43,884 nucleotides of DNA from JAICTV01 sp035634055 (lineage in GTDB: Bacteria; Planctomycetota; Phycisphaerae; Tepidisphaerales; Tepidisphaeraceae), in the NCBI GenBank assembly GCA_035634055.1, contig DASQDR010000075.1:1-43884 (forward strand), written 5' to 3'. Below are positions 7,739 through 15,636 of this stretch, in pieces. The notes beneath the pieces are model-generated. The model saw only the letters and a list, made by a program, of their open reading frames with translations, was not told where the DNA came from and did not search any database. The position numbers were made by a program, and so were the translations under genes. Positions within the stretch are counted from its first letter, which is position 1. Every line of letters begins with the position of its first letter.

Positions 7739-8935
7739 TTATGATGCCCGCCGCCGGCGCGTCGCATTCGAGTGGGTCTGCGCGACGAGCTTGAGGCTGC
7801 GGGAGAGCGCCTCGCGCACCGACTTGGGTTGGGCGGCGCGGGCCTTGGCGTCGGCGGCGTTGCGCGACTTTGCGGCGACGAGCCGCCGGCGAAGCAGCGC
7901 CAGCACCGCCGCTTCTTCCGGCCGAAGTTTGGCGGGCGACGCCGCCAGTTTCTCGGCCCGTCTCACCACGTTCTCCACCAGCGCCCCTTCCATGTACGCG
8001 CCGAAGACCTCGGGGTGGATGTAGCACTTGCGGCAGACCGCCTTGGTGTTCCCCAGCTTCGCCGCCACCGCTTCCACCGCGCGCACGATGTTCTTCTTCG
8101 CCTGCGCCTGCGAGTCGAACTTCTCGAGCTCCTGGAGCGCCGTCGCCGCCAGGACGGTGCCGTACCACGTGCGGAAATCCTTGGCCGTGAACGACTCGCC
8201 GGTGATCTCGCGCAGGTAGTCGTTGACGTCCTGCGAGCCGACGTCACACACCTTGCCGCCGGGGTCGACGTACTGGAACAACTCCTGCCCCGGCAGGTCC
8301 TGGCACTTCTTGGCAATCTCCGCCAGGCGCGGGTCCTCCACCTCGAATTCGTGTTCCACGCCGCTCTTGCCGCGGAACTCCAGCTTCACCTTTCCGCGCG
8401 CGATCTTTGCGTGGCGGTCCTGGAGGGTGGTCAGGCCGAAGGAGTTGTTGTTCCTGGCGTACTCGTCGTTGCCCACGCGGATGAGCGTCGTCTCCATGAA
8501 GCGCACGACCGCGGCGAGCACCTTGGCGCGCGGCAGGCCGGGGAGCTTGAGGTCGCGGGCGACCTGCCGGCGGATGCGCGGCAGCGCGCGGGCGAAGTCG
8601 ACCATCCGCCCGTACTTGTTCTCGTCGCGCACCTCGCGCCACTTCTCGTGGTAGCGGTACTGCTTGCGCCCGCGGTCGTCGCGCCCAACGGCTTGGATGT
8701 GCCCGCGCGGGCTGGGCGAGATCCAGACGTCGCGGTACGCCGGCGGGATCGCCAGGTGGCGGATGCGCACCAGCGTCTCCTCGTCGCGAATCGGCTTGCC
8801 CTTCTGGTCGACGTAGACGAACCCCTTGCCCGACTTCTTGCGGGTGTAGCCGGGCGCGTCGTCGGAGACGTAGAGGAGCCCCGCCTCCCTGGCGGCGCGC
8901 ACGTTGTCGAGCTTGATCGCGACGGTCCGGCTCAC
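7739..8935 (-). CDS. DNA topoisomerase IB (poxvirus-like bacterial type)
   Basis: A 398-residue type IB topoisomerase, which relaxes supercoils through a 3'-phosphotyrosyl intermediate. Landmarks are the N-terminal domain with IPPAYRDVWISPSPRGHIQAVGRDDRGRKQY (about 63-93), then IRVGNDEYARNNNSFGLTTL with Arg153, FRGKSG with Lys190, FRTWYGTVLAA with Arg255, and CRKCYIHPEV with the nucleophile Tyr305. These correspond to the Arg/Lys/Arg/Tyr active site; the vaccinia active-site His position appears as Asn in LGNT, as in other bacterial members. A basic tail (about 330-398) follows. It starts at GTG 8935, overlapping the upstream SDR stop by 4 nt, so the two are translationally coupled. Confidence 0.93.
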   Translation of the reverse strand: MSRTVAIKLDNVRAAREAGLLYVSDDAPGYTRKKSGKGFVYVDQKGKPIRDEETLVRIRHLAIPPAYRDVWISPSPRGHIQAVGRDDRGRKQYRYHEKWREVRDENKYGRMVDFARALPRIRRQVARDLKLPGLPRAKVLAAVVRFMETTLIRVGNDEYARNNNSFGLTTLQDRHAKIARGKVKLEFRGKSGVEHEFEVEDPRLAEIAKKCQDLPGQELFQYVDPGGKVCDVGSQDVNDYLREITGESFTAKDFRTWYGTVLAATALQELEKFDSQAQAKKNIVRAVEAVAAKLGNTKAVCRKCYIHPEVFGAYMEGALVENVVRRAEKLAASPAKLRPEEAAVLALLRRRLVAAKSRNAADAKARAAQPKSVREALSRSLKLVAQTHSNATRRRRAS

Positions 8936-9969
8936 GCCTGCTGCGCCCCCAGTTCGTTGTTGGCGCGCGCCGCGGCGCGGGTGAGGGCGGTGAGGGGCGA
9001 GCGGGTGACGGCTGTCTCGCTGTCGCGCCCGCGGGCGCGCTGCGCGCCGATCCCGCCGGCGCTCGGGAGCGCGACGCGGTTGGTCAGCGCGGCCGCCTCG
9101 ATGCTCAGCCACGGCAGCAGCGCGTGGAAGCGCGCCGCCAGCGCGGCGGGCAGGCCGGTAATCAGCTCCGGCTCGCCGTGGCGGCAGGCCTCGATGATCC
9201 GCTCGGCGGCGCGATCGGCGTTCTGCGAGACGCCCGGCAGCGAGTCGCCGAGCGTGAACCAGGTGTACTCGCGCTCGTTCCTGCCCTTGAACAGCGCGTT
9301 GCGCGGGCTGCCGGTGCGGATCAGGTTGGGGTAGACGCTGGTGACGTAGATGTTGTCCTGCCGCAGCTCGATCGCCGACGCCTGCGACAGCCCCGCCAGG
9401 GCGAACTTGCTGGCGCAGTACGGCGCGAGGTGCGGGACGGCGACCTTGCCGCCGATCGAGGAGATGTTGACGATCCGCCCCCCGCCGCGCCCGCGCATCA
9501 CCGGCCGCACCGCCATCATTGCGTGCAGCGGGCCCCAGAAGTGGATGTCCATCGCCTCCTGGTAGTCGCGCGTCTGCATCAGCTCGAGCGGCGCGACCTG
9601 GATGACGCCGGCGTTGTTGACCCAGACGTCGATGCCGCCGTAGGTCTCGGTGGCGGACCGCACGAGCGACTCGACGTCGGCGCGAAACTGGACGTTGCAC
9701 TGGAACGACGCGCAGTCGACGCCGCGCAGGCGGAGTTCCTCGCGGGCGCGGATCAGCTCATCGAGCTCACGGGCGGCGATGACGACCTTGGCCCCTTCGG
9801 CGCCGAAGCGCCGGGCGAGCAGCAGCCCGAGCCCGCGCGAGCCGCCGGTGATCACCACCACCTTGCCCCGGAAGCTGACCCGCCGCTGCCGCCGCGCCGT
9901 CACGCGCGCGGCGCCGTAGGCGCCGAGCATCGCCGCGCCCAGCGCGAGTAGGGAAGTTTTGGTTGCCAT
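8932..9969 (-). CDS. Short-chain dehydrogenase/reductase with N-terminal membrane segment
   Basis: A 345-residue classical SDR. Residues 5-22 are hydrophobic and may anchor it. The Rossmann core begins with VVVITGGSRGLG (TGxxxGxG cofactor site), then NNAG (about 110), NISSIGG with the catalytic Ser, and YCASK with the catalytic Tyr/Lys. A long C-terminal extension (about 260-345) exceeds the usual 250-residue SDR. ATG 9969 follows GGAG by 7 nt. Its stop overlaps the topoisomerase IB start (GTGA). The oxidised substrate is unknown. Two SDR genes lie within 3 kb, but they belong to different subfamilies. Confidence 0.9.
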   Translation of the reverse strand: MATKTSLLALGAAMLGAYGAARVTARRQRRVSFRGKVVVITGGSRGLGLLLARRFGAEGAKVVIAARELDELIRAREELRLRGVDCASFQCNVQFRADVESLVRSATETYGGIDVWVNNAGVIQVAPLELMQTRDYQEAMDIHFWGPLHAMMAVRPVMRGRGGGRIVNISSIGGKVAVPHLAPYCASKFALAGLSQASAIELRQDNIYVTSVYPNLIRTGSPRNALFKGRNEREYTWFTLGDSLPGVSQNADRAAERIIEACRHGEPELITGLPAALAARFHALLPWLSIEAAALTNRVALPSAGGIGAQRARGRDSETAVTRSPLTALTRAAARANNELGAQQA

Positions 9970-10034
9970 CCGTGATCTCCTTGCGACGCTCGTGGGCCGC
10001 CACTGCGCGGCACGCTCCGGCAAAGTCGATTTGC

Positions 10035-11279
10035 CTACTTCGCCATCGCCGTTTCGGAACCGCCAATCTCGATCGGGATTCGGAACAGCGAGTACGGCTG
10101 CTGCCGCAGGTCCTTGCCCTCGTTGTACTGTTTCTGGCGGTGGAGCTGGTTGGCGGTGAAGTAGAGCATGCCGTCCTCGCCCGCGGCCATGCTGTCGGGC
10201 CAGAGGATGCGCGGGTCGGCGACGAGCACGCGATCGTTGCCGCCGTCGGCGTTGCGCACGTGGATGGCGTTGTGCTCGTAGTCGGTCAGGAAGATCCGGC
10301 CGGACTTGCGGTCGGTCTCCAGCCCGTCGGAACAGTAGCCGCGGTCGCCGAGGTCCTTGACTGTCCTGGCCGCGTCGGCGTCGCTCGTCCTGCGGTCGGA
10401 GAGGGCATCGACGCTGACGCTATAAAGGTGCCGGCCGATGAGCGGGCAGTAGTAGAGCGTCTTCTTATCGCCGCTGATGGCGATGCCGTCGGAGCCGATC
10501 TTTGGGTACGCCTCCGACTGGCCCGGCACGCGCGCCATGAGCGGGCGGCCCTCGACGATCGGGGCGAAGTTCTGCTGCGCCTTGGTGGATGGGTGGTCGC
10601 TCAGCCGCCGCCACGCCTCGCCGCTCTCCAGGTCCACCACGATGATTCCGTTCGGGCCGGAGTCGGACGAATCGGTGATGTACCCCAGGCCCGCGCTGCC
10701 GCGCTTGAGGTCAAAGCGGATGTCGTTGAGGTACGTCGTCGGCAGCACCGCGTCGGGGCTGCTGCGGAAGTCGATGGTCTTGACGATCTTGTCCTGCTTC
10801 AGGTCCACGCAGATCAGCTTCGCGCCGCCCGGCTTGATGGGGGTGAAGTTGATGCTGCCGGTGTCGACGATCCACAGGCGGTCCTGCTCATCGACCACAA
10901 CGCTCTGCACCGACACCAACTGCCTGGCGGGGTCCTGGCCGTCGTTGAACTTGTTGATGTCCAGGTTCGGGTAGGGAACGACCTGCCCGTCCTTCACCTC
11001 GCCAACGGTGAATTCCACGGCGTCGCCCCAGCGGGGGAAGTTGACGAACACGCGCCCGCTGCGCGAGACCGCCACGCCGGTCGGCATCGGCCCCCAGAAG
11101 GCTGCGACCTGCTGGAGCTTGTCGGAATTGACGCGCTGCTGCTGCCCGGCGCCGTCCTTGGCGCGGGCGAGGTCGGCGCTGACCTGCGAGCCGCTCTTGG
11201 CGCGCGGCGTGTCGTCGCGGCAGCCGATGATCTGTAGGCTGACGGCGAAGATCAGGGCGAGGATCTTGACGAATCTCAT
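10035..11279 (-). CDS. Major royal jelly/yellow-like beta-propeller lipoprotein
   Basis: A 414-residue exported protein. The lipobox LQIIGC puts the lipidated Cys at residue 20. The rest fits the MRJP/yellow family: WGPMPTGVAVSRSGRVFVNFPRW, DRLWIVDTGS (a family hallmark), YLNDIRFD, YITDSSDSGPNGIIVVDL, and IGSDGIAISGDKKTLYY followed by YSLFRIPI. Bacterial members are usually six-bladed propellers of unknown ligand. ATG 11279 has AAGGAA 7 nt upstream. It lies 65 nt upstream of the SDR/topoisomerase pair and 90 nt downstream of another SDR, all on one strand, perhaps a loose operon. The natural substrate cannot be read from the sequence. Confidence 0.85.
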   Translation of the reverse strand: MRFVKILALIFAVSLQIIGCRDDTPRAKSGSQVSADLARAKDGAGQQQRVNSDKLQQVAAFWGPMPTGVAVSRSGRVFVNFPRWGDAVEFTVGEVKDGQVVPYPNLDINKFNDGQDPARQLVSVQSVVVDEQDRLWIVDTGSINFTPIKPGGAKLICVDLKQDKIVKTIDFRSSPDAVLPTTYLNDIRFDLKRGSAGLGYITDSSDSGPNGIIVVDLESGEAWRRLSDHPSTKAQQNFAPIVEGRPLMARVPGQSEAYPKIGSDGIAISGDKKTLYYCPLIGRHLYSVSVDALSDRRTSDADAARTVKDLGDRGYCSDGLETDRKSGRIFLTDYEHNAIHVRNADGGNDRVLVADPRILWPDSMAAGEDGMLYFTANQLHRQKQYNEGKDLRQQPYSLFRIPIEIGGSETAMAK

Positions 11280-11369
11280 GCGAATTCCTTCCGTGGCGAC
11301 CCGATCCAACGGGCGCGGGCGGCAAGCCCGGGGCGGCGGCTGCGGTGGCCAGGGCGCCGCGGGCGCGGG

Positions 11370-12239
11370 CTACGTGTTGATGACCTCACCGCCATTGGGG
11401 TGCAGCACCTGTCCGGTCATGTAGCTGGAGTCTTCCGAAGCCAGGAAGACGTAGGACGGCGCCACCTCTGCCGGCTCGCCCGGCCGGCCCAGCGGCACGT
11501 CCGCGCCGAACTTCTCGACCTTCTCCGGCGGGAAGGTGCTCGGGATCAGCGGCGTCCAGATCGGCCCGGGCGCGACGCCGTTCACGCGGATCTTCTTCTC
11601 CGCCAGGTTCTCCGCCAGCGAGCGCGTGAACGCGACGATCGCGCCTTTCGTCGACGCGTAGTCGAGCAGCCCGGCGCTGCCGCGGTAGGCGGTCACCGAC
11701 GTGGTGTTGATGATCGTCGCTCCCTCCTTCAGGTGGGGCATGGCCGCCTTGGTCATGAAGAACTGGCTGAAGATGTTGGTGCGGAAGGTGCGCTCGAGCT
11801 GGTAGGCGCTGATCTTGGTGATCTCCTTCTGCGGGTGCTGCTCGGCGGCGTTATTGACCAGGATCTCGAGGTGCCCGAGTTCCTGCACCGCCTGCTCCAC
11901 CGCCTCTTTACAAAATTGCTCGTCGCCGATGTCGCCGGCGATGGTGATGCACTTGCGCCCTTCCTTCTCGATGAGTTTCTTCGTCTCTTCGGCATCCTCG
12001 TGCTCATCGAGGTACATGACGGCGACGTCGGCGCCTTCCTTGGCGAAGGCGATGGCGACGGCTCGACCGATGCCGCTGTCGCCGCCGGTGATGATCGCCA
12101 CCTTCCCCTCAAGCTTGCCGGCCGCCTTGTACTCTGGGCGCTTGTGCACCGCCCGCGGGCGCAGCTCCGCCTCTCGGCCGGGCTGCTGCATCTGCTTCTG
12201 GGCGGGACGCGTCTTGTGTTCTCCGTTGCTCTTGGCCAT
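11370..12239 (-). CDS. SDR oxidoreductase, YghA/general-stress-protein-39 type
   Basis: A 289-residue SDR of the subgroup with an extended N-terminus (about 45 residues, rich in Lys/Gln/Pro) before the Rossmann fold. Motifs are IITGGDSGIGRAVAIAFAKEGADV (cofactor site), LVNNAAEQ (NNAG position), INTTSVTAYRG (catalytic Ser region), YASTKGAIVAFTRSL (Tyr/Lys), and VNGVAPGPIWTPLIPSTFP. The C-terminus is SYMTGQVLHPNGGEVINT, typical of this subgroup. Family members such as B. subtilis YdaD are general-stress proteins; their substrate is mostly unknown. ATG 12239 follows GGAAGGA. It is divergent from the glycoside hydrolase gene across 243 bp. Confidence 0.92.
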   Translation of the reverse strand: MAKSNGEHKTRPAQKQMQQPGREAELRPRAVHKRPEYKAAGKLEGKVAIITGGDSGIGRAVAIAFAKEGADVAVMYLDEHEDAEETKKLIEKEGRKCITIAGDIGDEQFCKEAVEQAVQELGHLEILVNNAAEQHPQKEITKISAYQLERTFRTNIFSQFFMTKAAMPHLKEGATIINTTSVTAYRGSAGLLDYASTKGAIVAFTRSLAENLAEKKIRVNGVAPGPIWTPLIPSTFPPEKVEKFGADVPLGRPGEPAEVAPSYVFLASEDSSYMTGQVLHPNGGEVINT

Positions 12240-12321
12240 GGCTGGGTCCTTCCGGTGGTCCTGAGGCCCGTCGATCCTGGTAAAGGGTTGGGGGCCGCGA
12301 CAGGTTGGTCGAGGTGCGCGG

Positions 12322-12345
12322 CCGGCGGACAACCTGTCCCGCCGG
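12322..12345. repeat. Imperfect palindrome in the divergent SDR/GH2 promoter region
   Basis: CCGGCGGACA, a 3-nt centre, then TGTCCCGCCGG, with one bulged base. It lies 83 nt from the SDR start and 138 nt from the hydrolase start. It could be an operator or just GC-rich chance. No clear promoter boxes were found in the gap. Confidence 0.35.
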
Positions 12346-12482
12346 ATCGGCCCGAACCGCCGCTCTCCTCCCCTGAGCAACGCATATGCCATCGCCCCGT
12401 TCGATTTCCCCGCGCGACCGGCGCTTCCCATCCGTGCGCCGCCCGATACAGTTCGCGGCGCAACGTCGGAAGGAGCGCGAGC

Positions 12483-14402
12483 ATGGCAGCGAAATCGAAA
12501 ACCCGCCGGGCCAGGGAACGCAGCGGCGGCAAGGCGGGCGCGGCTGGCACGGGCGGCACGGGCACGGACGGCGCGGGCACCGCCGCGCGGGCGAGCAGTG
12601 GCGGCGAGCGCGGCTATCCCCGCCCGCAGCTCGTTCGCGCGGATTGGACGAACCTCAACGGCCCCTGGGATTTTCACATCGATCCCGCCGCCCTCCTCAC
12701 CTCTCCCGCCCGGGTGACCTTCGACCAGCGCATCGTGGTCCCCTTCGCCCCCGAAACCGCCGCCAGCGGCGTGAACCACACCGGCTTCTTCAACGCCGCC
12801 TGGTACCGCCGCACCTTCCGCAGGCCGGAGCTGCCGGACGGCCAGCGGCTGATCCTCCACTTCGGCGCGGTGGACCACGAGGCCACCGTCTGGGTCAACG
12901 GCTGTCACGCCTGCACCCACGAGGGCGGCTACACCCCCTTCTCAGCCGACATCACCGACTTGCTCAGCGAGTCCGGCGACCAAACGATCGTCCTCCGCGC
13001 CTTCGACGACCCCCAGGACCTCACCAAGCCGCGCGGCAAGCAGGATTGGCAGCTCGAGCCGCACTCTATCTGGTACTACCGCACCACCGGCATCTGGCAG
13101 ACGGTCTGGATGGAGGTCGTCCCCGCCACGCGCATCGGTTCCCTGCGCTGGACCCCCGACATGTCCAACTGGGAGCTCGATCTCCAGGCCGTCATCACCG
13201 GCCCCCCCGCGCCCGCGCGGGCCGCCCCAGCGCCCGCGCCCGTCGCGCCGGGCGGCCACTTGCGGCTCCGGGTGAGACTGCACGTCGGCGACCGCGTGCT
13301 GGCGGACGATGAGTACTCCGTCACCAGCGGCGAGGTCCTCCGCAAAATCGCCCTGATCGATCCCGGCATCGACGATTACCGCAACGACCTGCTCTGGTCC
13401 CCGTGGCGGCCGACGCTGATCGATGCGGAACTGGAGCTGCGCGACGCCGGCGGCAACGTTTTGGACCGCGTGACCAGCTACACCGCCATGCGCTCGGTGG
13501 CGGCCGAGGGGAGCACCTTCGTGCTCAACGGCCGACCGCTTCTTCTCCAGCTCGTGCTGGATCAGGGCTACTGGCCCGAGAGCGGCTTGACCGCCCCGGA
13601 CGACGCCGCTCTGCGGCGCGACGTGGAACTCGTCAAGCAACTCGGCTTCAACGGCGTGCGCAAGCACCAGAAGATCGAGGACCCGCGCTTCCTCTACTGG
13701 GCCGACCGCCTCGGCCTGCTGGTGTGGGAGGAGATGCCCAGCCCCTACCGCTTCTCCCCGCGCACGGTCGAGCGGCTGACGAGGGAATGGACCGACGCGG
13801 TCCGCCGCGACGCCGGCCACCCCTGCGTGATCTGCTGGGTCCCGTTCAACGAGTCCTGGGGCCTGCCCGACCTGCCCAACGTCGAGGCGCAGCGAAACTT
13901 CCTCCGCGGCGTCTACCACCTGACCAAGTCGCTCGACCCCACCCGCCCGGTCATCGGCAACGACGGCTGGGAGATGTTCACCAGCGCGACCGACATCGTC
14001 GCGATCCATGACTACGAGCGCGTCCCCGACAACCTGCGCCGGCGCTACGCCCGCACCGCCGACAACCTCGACCACCTCTTCGCCCACGAGCGTCCAGGCC
14101 ACCGCCAACTGCTGCTGGACGGCTCGCTCCAGAAGCACCTACCGATCATGCTGACCGAGTTCGGCGGCATCGCCTTCTCCCGCGACACCCAACACACCTG
14201 GGGCTACAAGCGCGCCGCCAGCCAAAAGGAATTTCAGCAACAGTACACCGACCTCCTCGCCGCCGTCCGCTCGATGCCCGTCTTCGCCGGCTTCTGCTAC
14301 ACGCAGTTCACCGACACGTACCAAGAAGCGAACGGCCTGCTCTACATGGACCGCACGCCGAAGTTCCCGATCGGCGACATCGCCAAGGCCACCAGCGGCT
14401 GA
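12483..14402 (+). CDS. Glycoside hydrolase family 2 protein
   Basis: A 639-residue enzyme. A Gly/Ala/Thr-rich tail (about 10-42) precedes the sugar-binding jelly roll (about 48-215: LNGPWDFHID, AAWYRRTFRRPE, VDHEATVWVNG). An Ig-like domain follows (about 220-345), then a TIM barrel starting at FNGVRKHQKIEDPRFLYWADRLGLLVWEEMPSP. The acid/base is Glu457 in PFNESWG and the nucleophile Glu559 in TEFGG, the spacing expected for GH2. The family includes beta-galactosidases, glucuronidases and mannosidases; I cannot tell which. No signal peptide is visible, so a cytoplasmic or unusual location is implied. ATG 12483 follows GGAAGGAG. It stands alone, divergent from the SDR gene. Confidence 0.92.
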   Translation: MAAKSKTRRARERSGGKAGAAGTGGTGTDGAGTAARASSGGERGYPRPQLVRADWTNLNGPWDFHIDPAALLTSPARVTFDQRIVVPFAPETAASGVNHTGFFNAAWYRRTFRRPELPDGQRLILHFGAVDHEATVWVNGCHACTHEGGYTPFSADITDLLSESGDQTIVLRAFDDPQDLTKPRGKQDWQLEPHSIWYYRTTGIWQTVWMEVVPATRIGSLRWTPDMSNWELDLQAVITGPPAPARAAPAPAPVAPGGHLRLRVRLHVGDRVLADDEYSVTSGEVLRKIALIDPGIDDYRNDLLWSPWRPTLIDAELELRDAGGNVLDRVTSYTAMRSVAAEGSTFVLNGRPLLLQLVLDQGYWPESGLTAPDDAALRRDVELVKQLGFNGVRKHQKIEDPRFLYWADRLGLLVWEEMPSPYRFSPRTVERLTREWTDAVRRDAGHPCVICWVPFNESWGLPDLPNVEAQRNFLRGVYHLTKSLDPTRPVIGNDGWEMFTSATDIVAIHDYERVPDNLRRRYARTADNLDHLFAHERPGHRQLLLDGSLQKHLPIMLTEFGGIAFSRDTQHTWGYKRAASQKEFQQQYTDLLAAVRSMPVFAGFCYTQFTDTYQEANGLLYMDRTPKFPIGDIAKATSG

Positions 14403-14767
14403 CGCCTTTCTGCTCCCTCTACTCGTGTCGGATGACTTCGATTCGGGCGTAACGGGAACGTGTTGATCCGCATCCGACCACCTCGGGCCGAGGTTCTGGA
14501 ACGCACTCATGGGTAAGCGCTTCTTTAGCCGGGGCCCCCGCGTCTGTCCCAAACCGGTACGATTGCAACTGGATGACCCGCGAGGATGTCTCGGCCCCCG
14601 AAGTGTTCGAGGCGGGACTGAAGGGACGCCAGCGCCAACCCCTCCGGGAGAACCTATCGCCCGCGTTGCCCGCCAGTTTTAAGCCGGCGCCCGGGTCCTA
14701 CGTCGCCCGCGAGTCTTGATGCTGTCGCGCTGCCAACGATTCGCCAATTCACCTGTGGAGGTCGCTT
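14403..14767. other. 365-bp intergenic region, no gene recognised
   Basis: Between the hydrolase and a small gene. It contains an 8-bp inverted repeat, GTCGGATG (14427-14434) with CATCCGAC (14471-14478), with a 36-nt loop. No open frame with a ribosome-binding site and no convincing promoter pair was found. Confidence 0.4.
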
Positions 14768-14995
14768 ATGCACGATCCGGAGATGAGCAGCTTGATGCGG
14801 GCCGCGGCCGAGCGCCAGCTGGCGGTGGCGGCGCTGCAGAAGAAGTACGAGGCCAGCGAGAGCGTGCCGACGGAACAGCTTGTTCGTGACATGCGCGAGC
14901 TCCTGGCGACCGAGCGCGTCGTGCTGGACGCAATCATCACCCTCTTCGTTAAACTCGGCCACAGCGACGCGATACTGATCAAGGCCGCGACGTAG
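14768..14995 (+). CDS. Small helical protein of unknown function
   Basis: A 75-residue protein that I do not recognise. It is predicted almost wholly helical and amphipathic: an Ala/Glu/Gln-rich first half (SSLMRAAAERQLAVAALQKK), a short break with Pro36, then MRELLATERVVLDAIITLFVKLG. It has no Cys, no signal peptide and no membrane-length segment. Support for being real: a GGAGG seven nucleotides before ATG 14768, and ordinary (not Arg-inflated) composition. The nearest gene on the same strand is the hydrolase 365 bp upstream, so it is probably a monocistronic unit. Confidence 0.65.
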   Translation: MHDPEMSSLMRAAAERQLAVAALQKKYEASESVPTEQLVRDMRELLATERVVLDAIITLFVKLGHSDAILIKAAT

Positions 14996-15356
14996 CCTCG
15001 CCGCCCCCCCCCGCCGCCGCCGCCGCAGAGAAGTCTTCAGCGGCCGGGGCGCCGGCGCGGGCTTGCCGGGAAGCTGGAGCGCGGGGACGGTGCGGGCCCG
15101 GTGTTCCGCCGGCAGTTGACAGCACCCACTGCGACGGCAACGTGAGCGCCCATAGAAACATGAGCGAAGCGGCGAGCAGTGGCAGGTAGCGGGCCGTCGC
15201 CCCCCCCTGTTGGTGGGAGTCGACGGCGGGTGCGGTCCGCGTATGCCACCGGTAACGGCGGATGGGCTTTCATGTGCTCCCGCGAGAAACCACTCAGCGC
15301 CCGGCGCGGGGGTTCCCGTACCCGTGATCGCGGTGCGGGAGGCGCGGGGCGGAAAA

Positions 15357-15508
15357 CAGAATGGCGAAATCAGAAAGACGGATTAAATCCGAGTCACGAT
15401 GTCCGAAGCTGAAACCTCAAGTCCTGAACGAAGCCTGATATCAGACGGCGGCGGCCGTTCGTCATTCGGGCTTCGCTGTTGATTTGTCATACTGATTTCG
15501 TCATTCTG
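15357..15508. repeat. Intergenic inverted repeat B (CGAAATCAGAA type)
   Basis: Arms 15357-15386 and 15479-15508 are complementary at 24 of 30 positions and share the core CGAAATCAG. The core is also present in repeat F at about 41890. The 92-nt centre contains further CGAAGC/CGAAC-type repeats. It sits in a 641-bp gap between two convergent genes (14996-15636) that otherwise holds no recognisable gene. Confidence 0.7.
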
Positions 15509-15636
15509 ACTTCGCGGCTCTCATGGCCCGATTCGCGCTTCGCCGCCCGCCTGGCTCCGCCGCTCTCCTCCCGTTCGCGTTCATTCGTGCCGTTCGCGGC
15601 TGATATCGCTTATCAGCGCGGCCGCCGCCCCCCCGG

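Noticed and set aside
7439..7744. A 101-codon plus-strand frame in the gap before the topoisomerase gene
   Set aside because: No ribosome-binding site, Arg/Ala/Ser-rich, no resemblance to a family.
8936..9700. Upstream in-frame extension of the topoisomerase gene
   Set aside because: The extension overlaps the SDR gene in another frame and is Arg-rich; the GTG at 8935 matches the family N-terminus and couples to the SDR stop.
11400..12482. Upstream in-frame extension of the GH2 gene to 11400
   Set aside because: This stretch is antisense to the stress-type SDR gene, and the ATG at 12483 has a GGAAGGAG site and the expected domain start.
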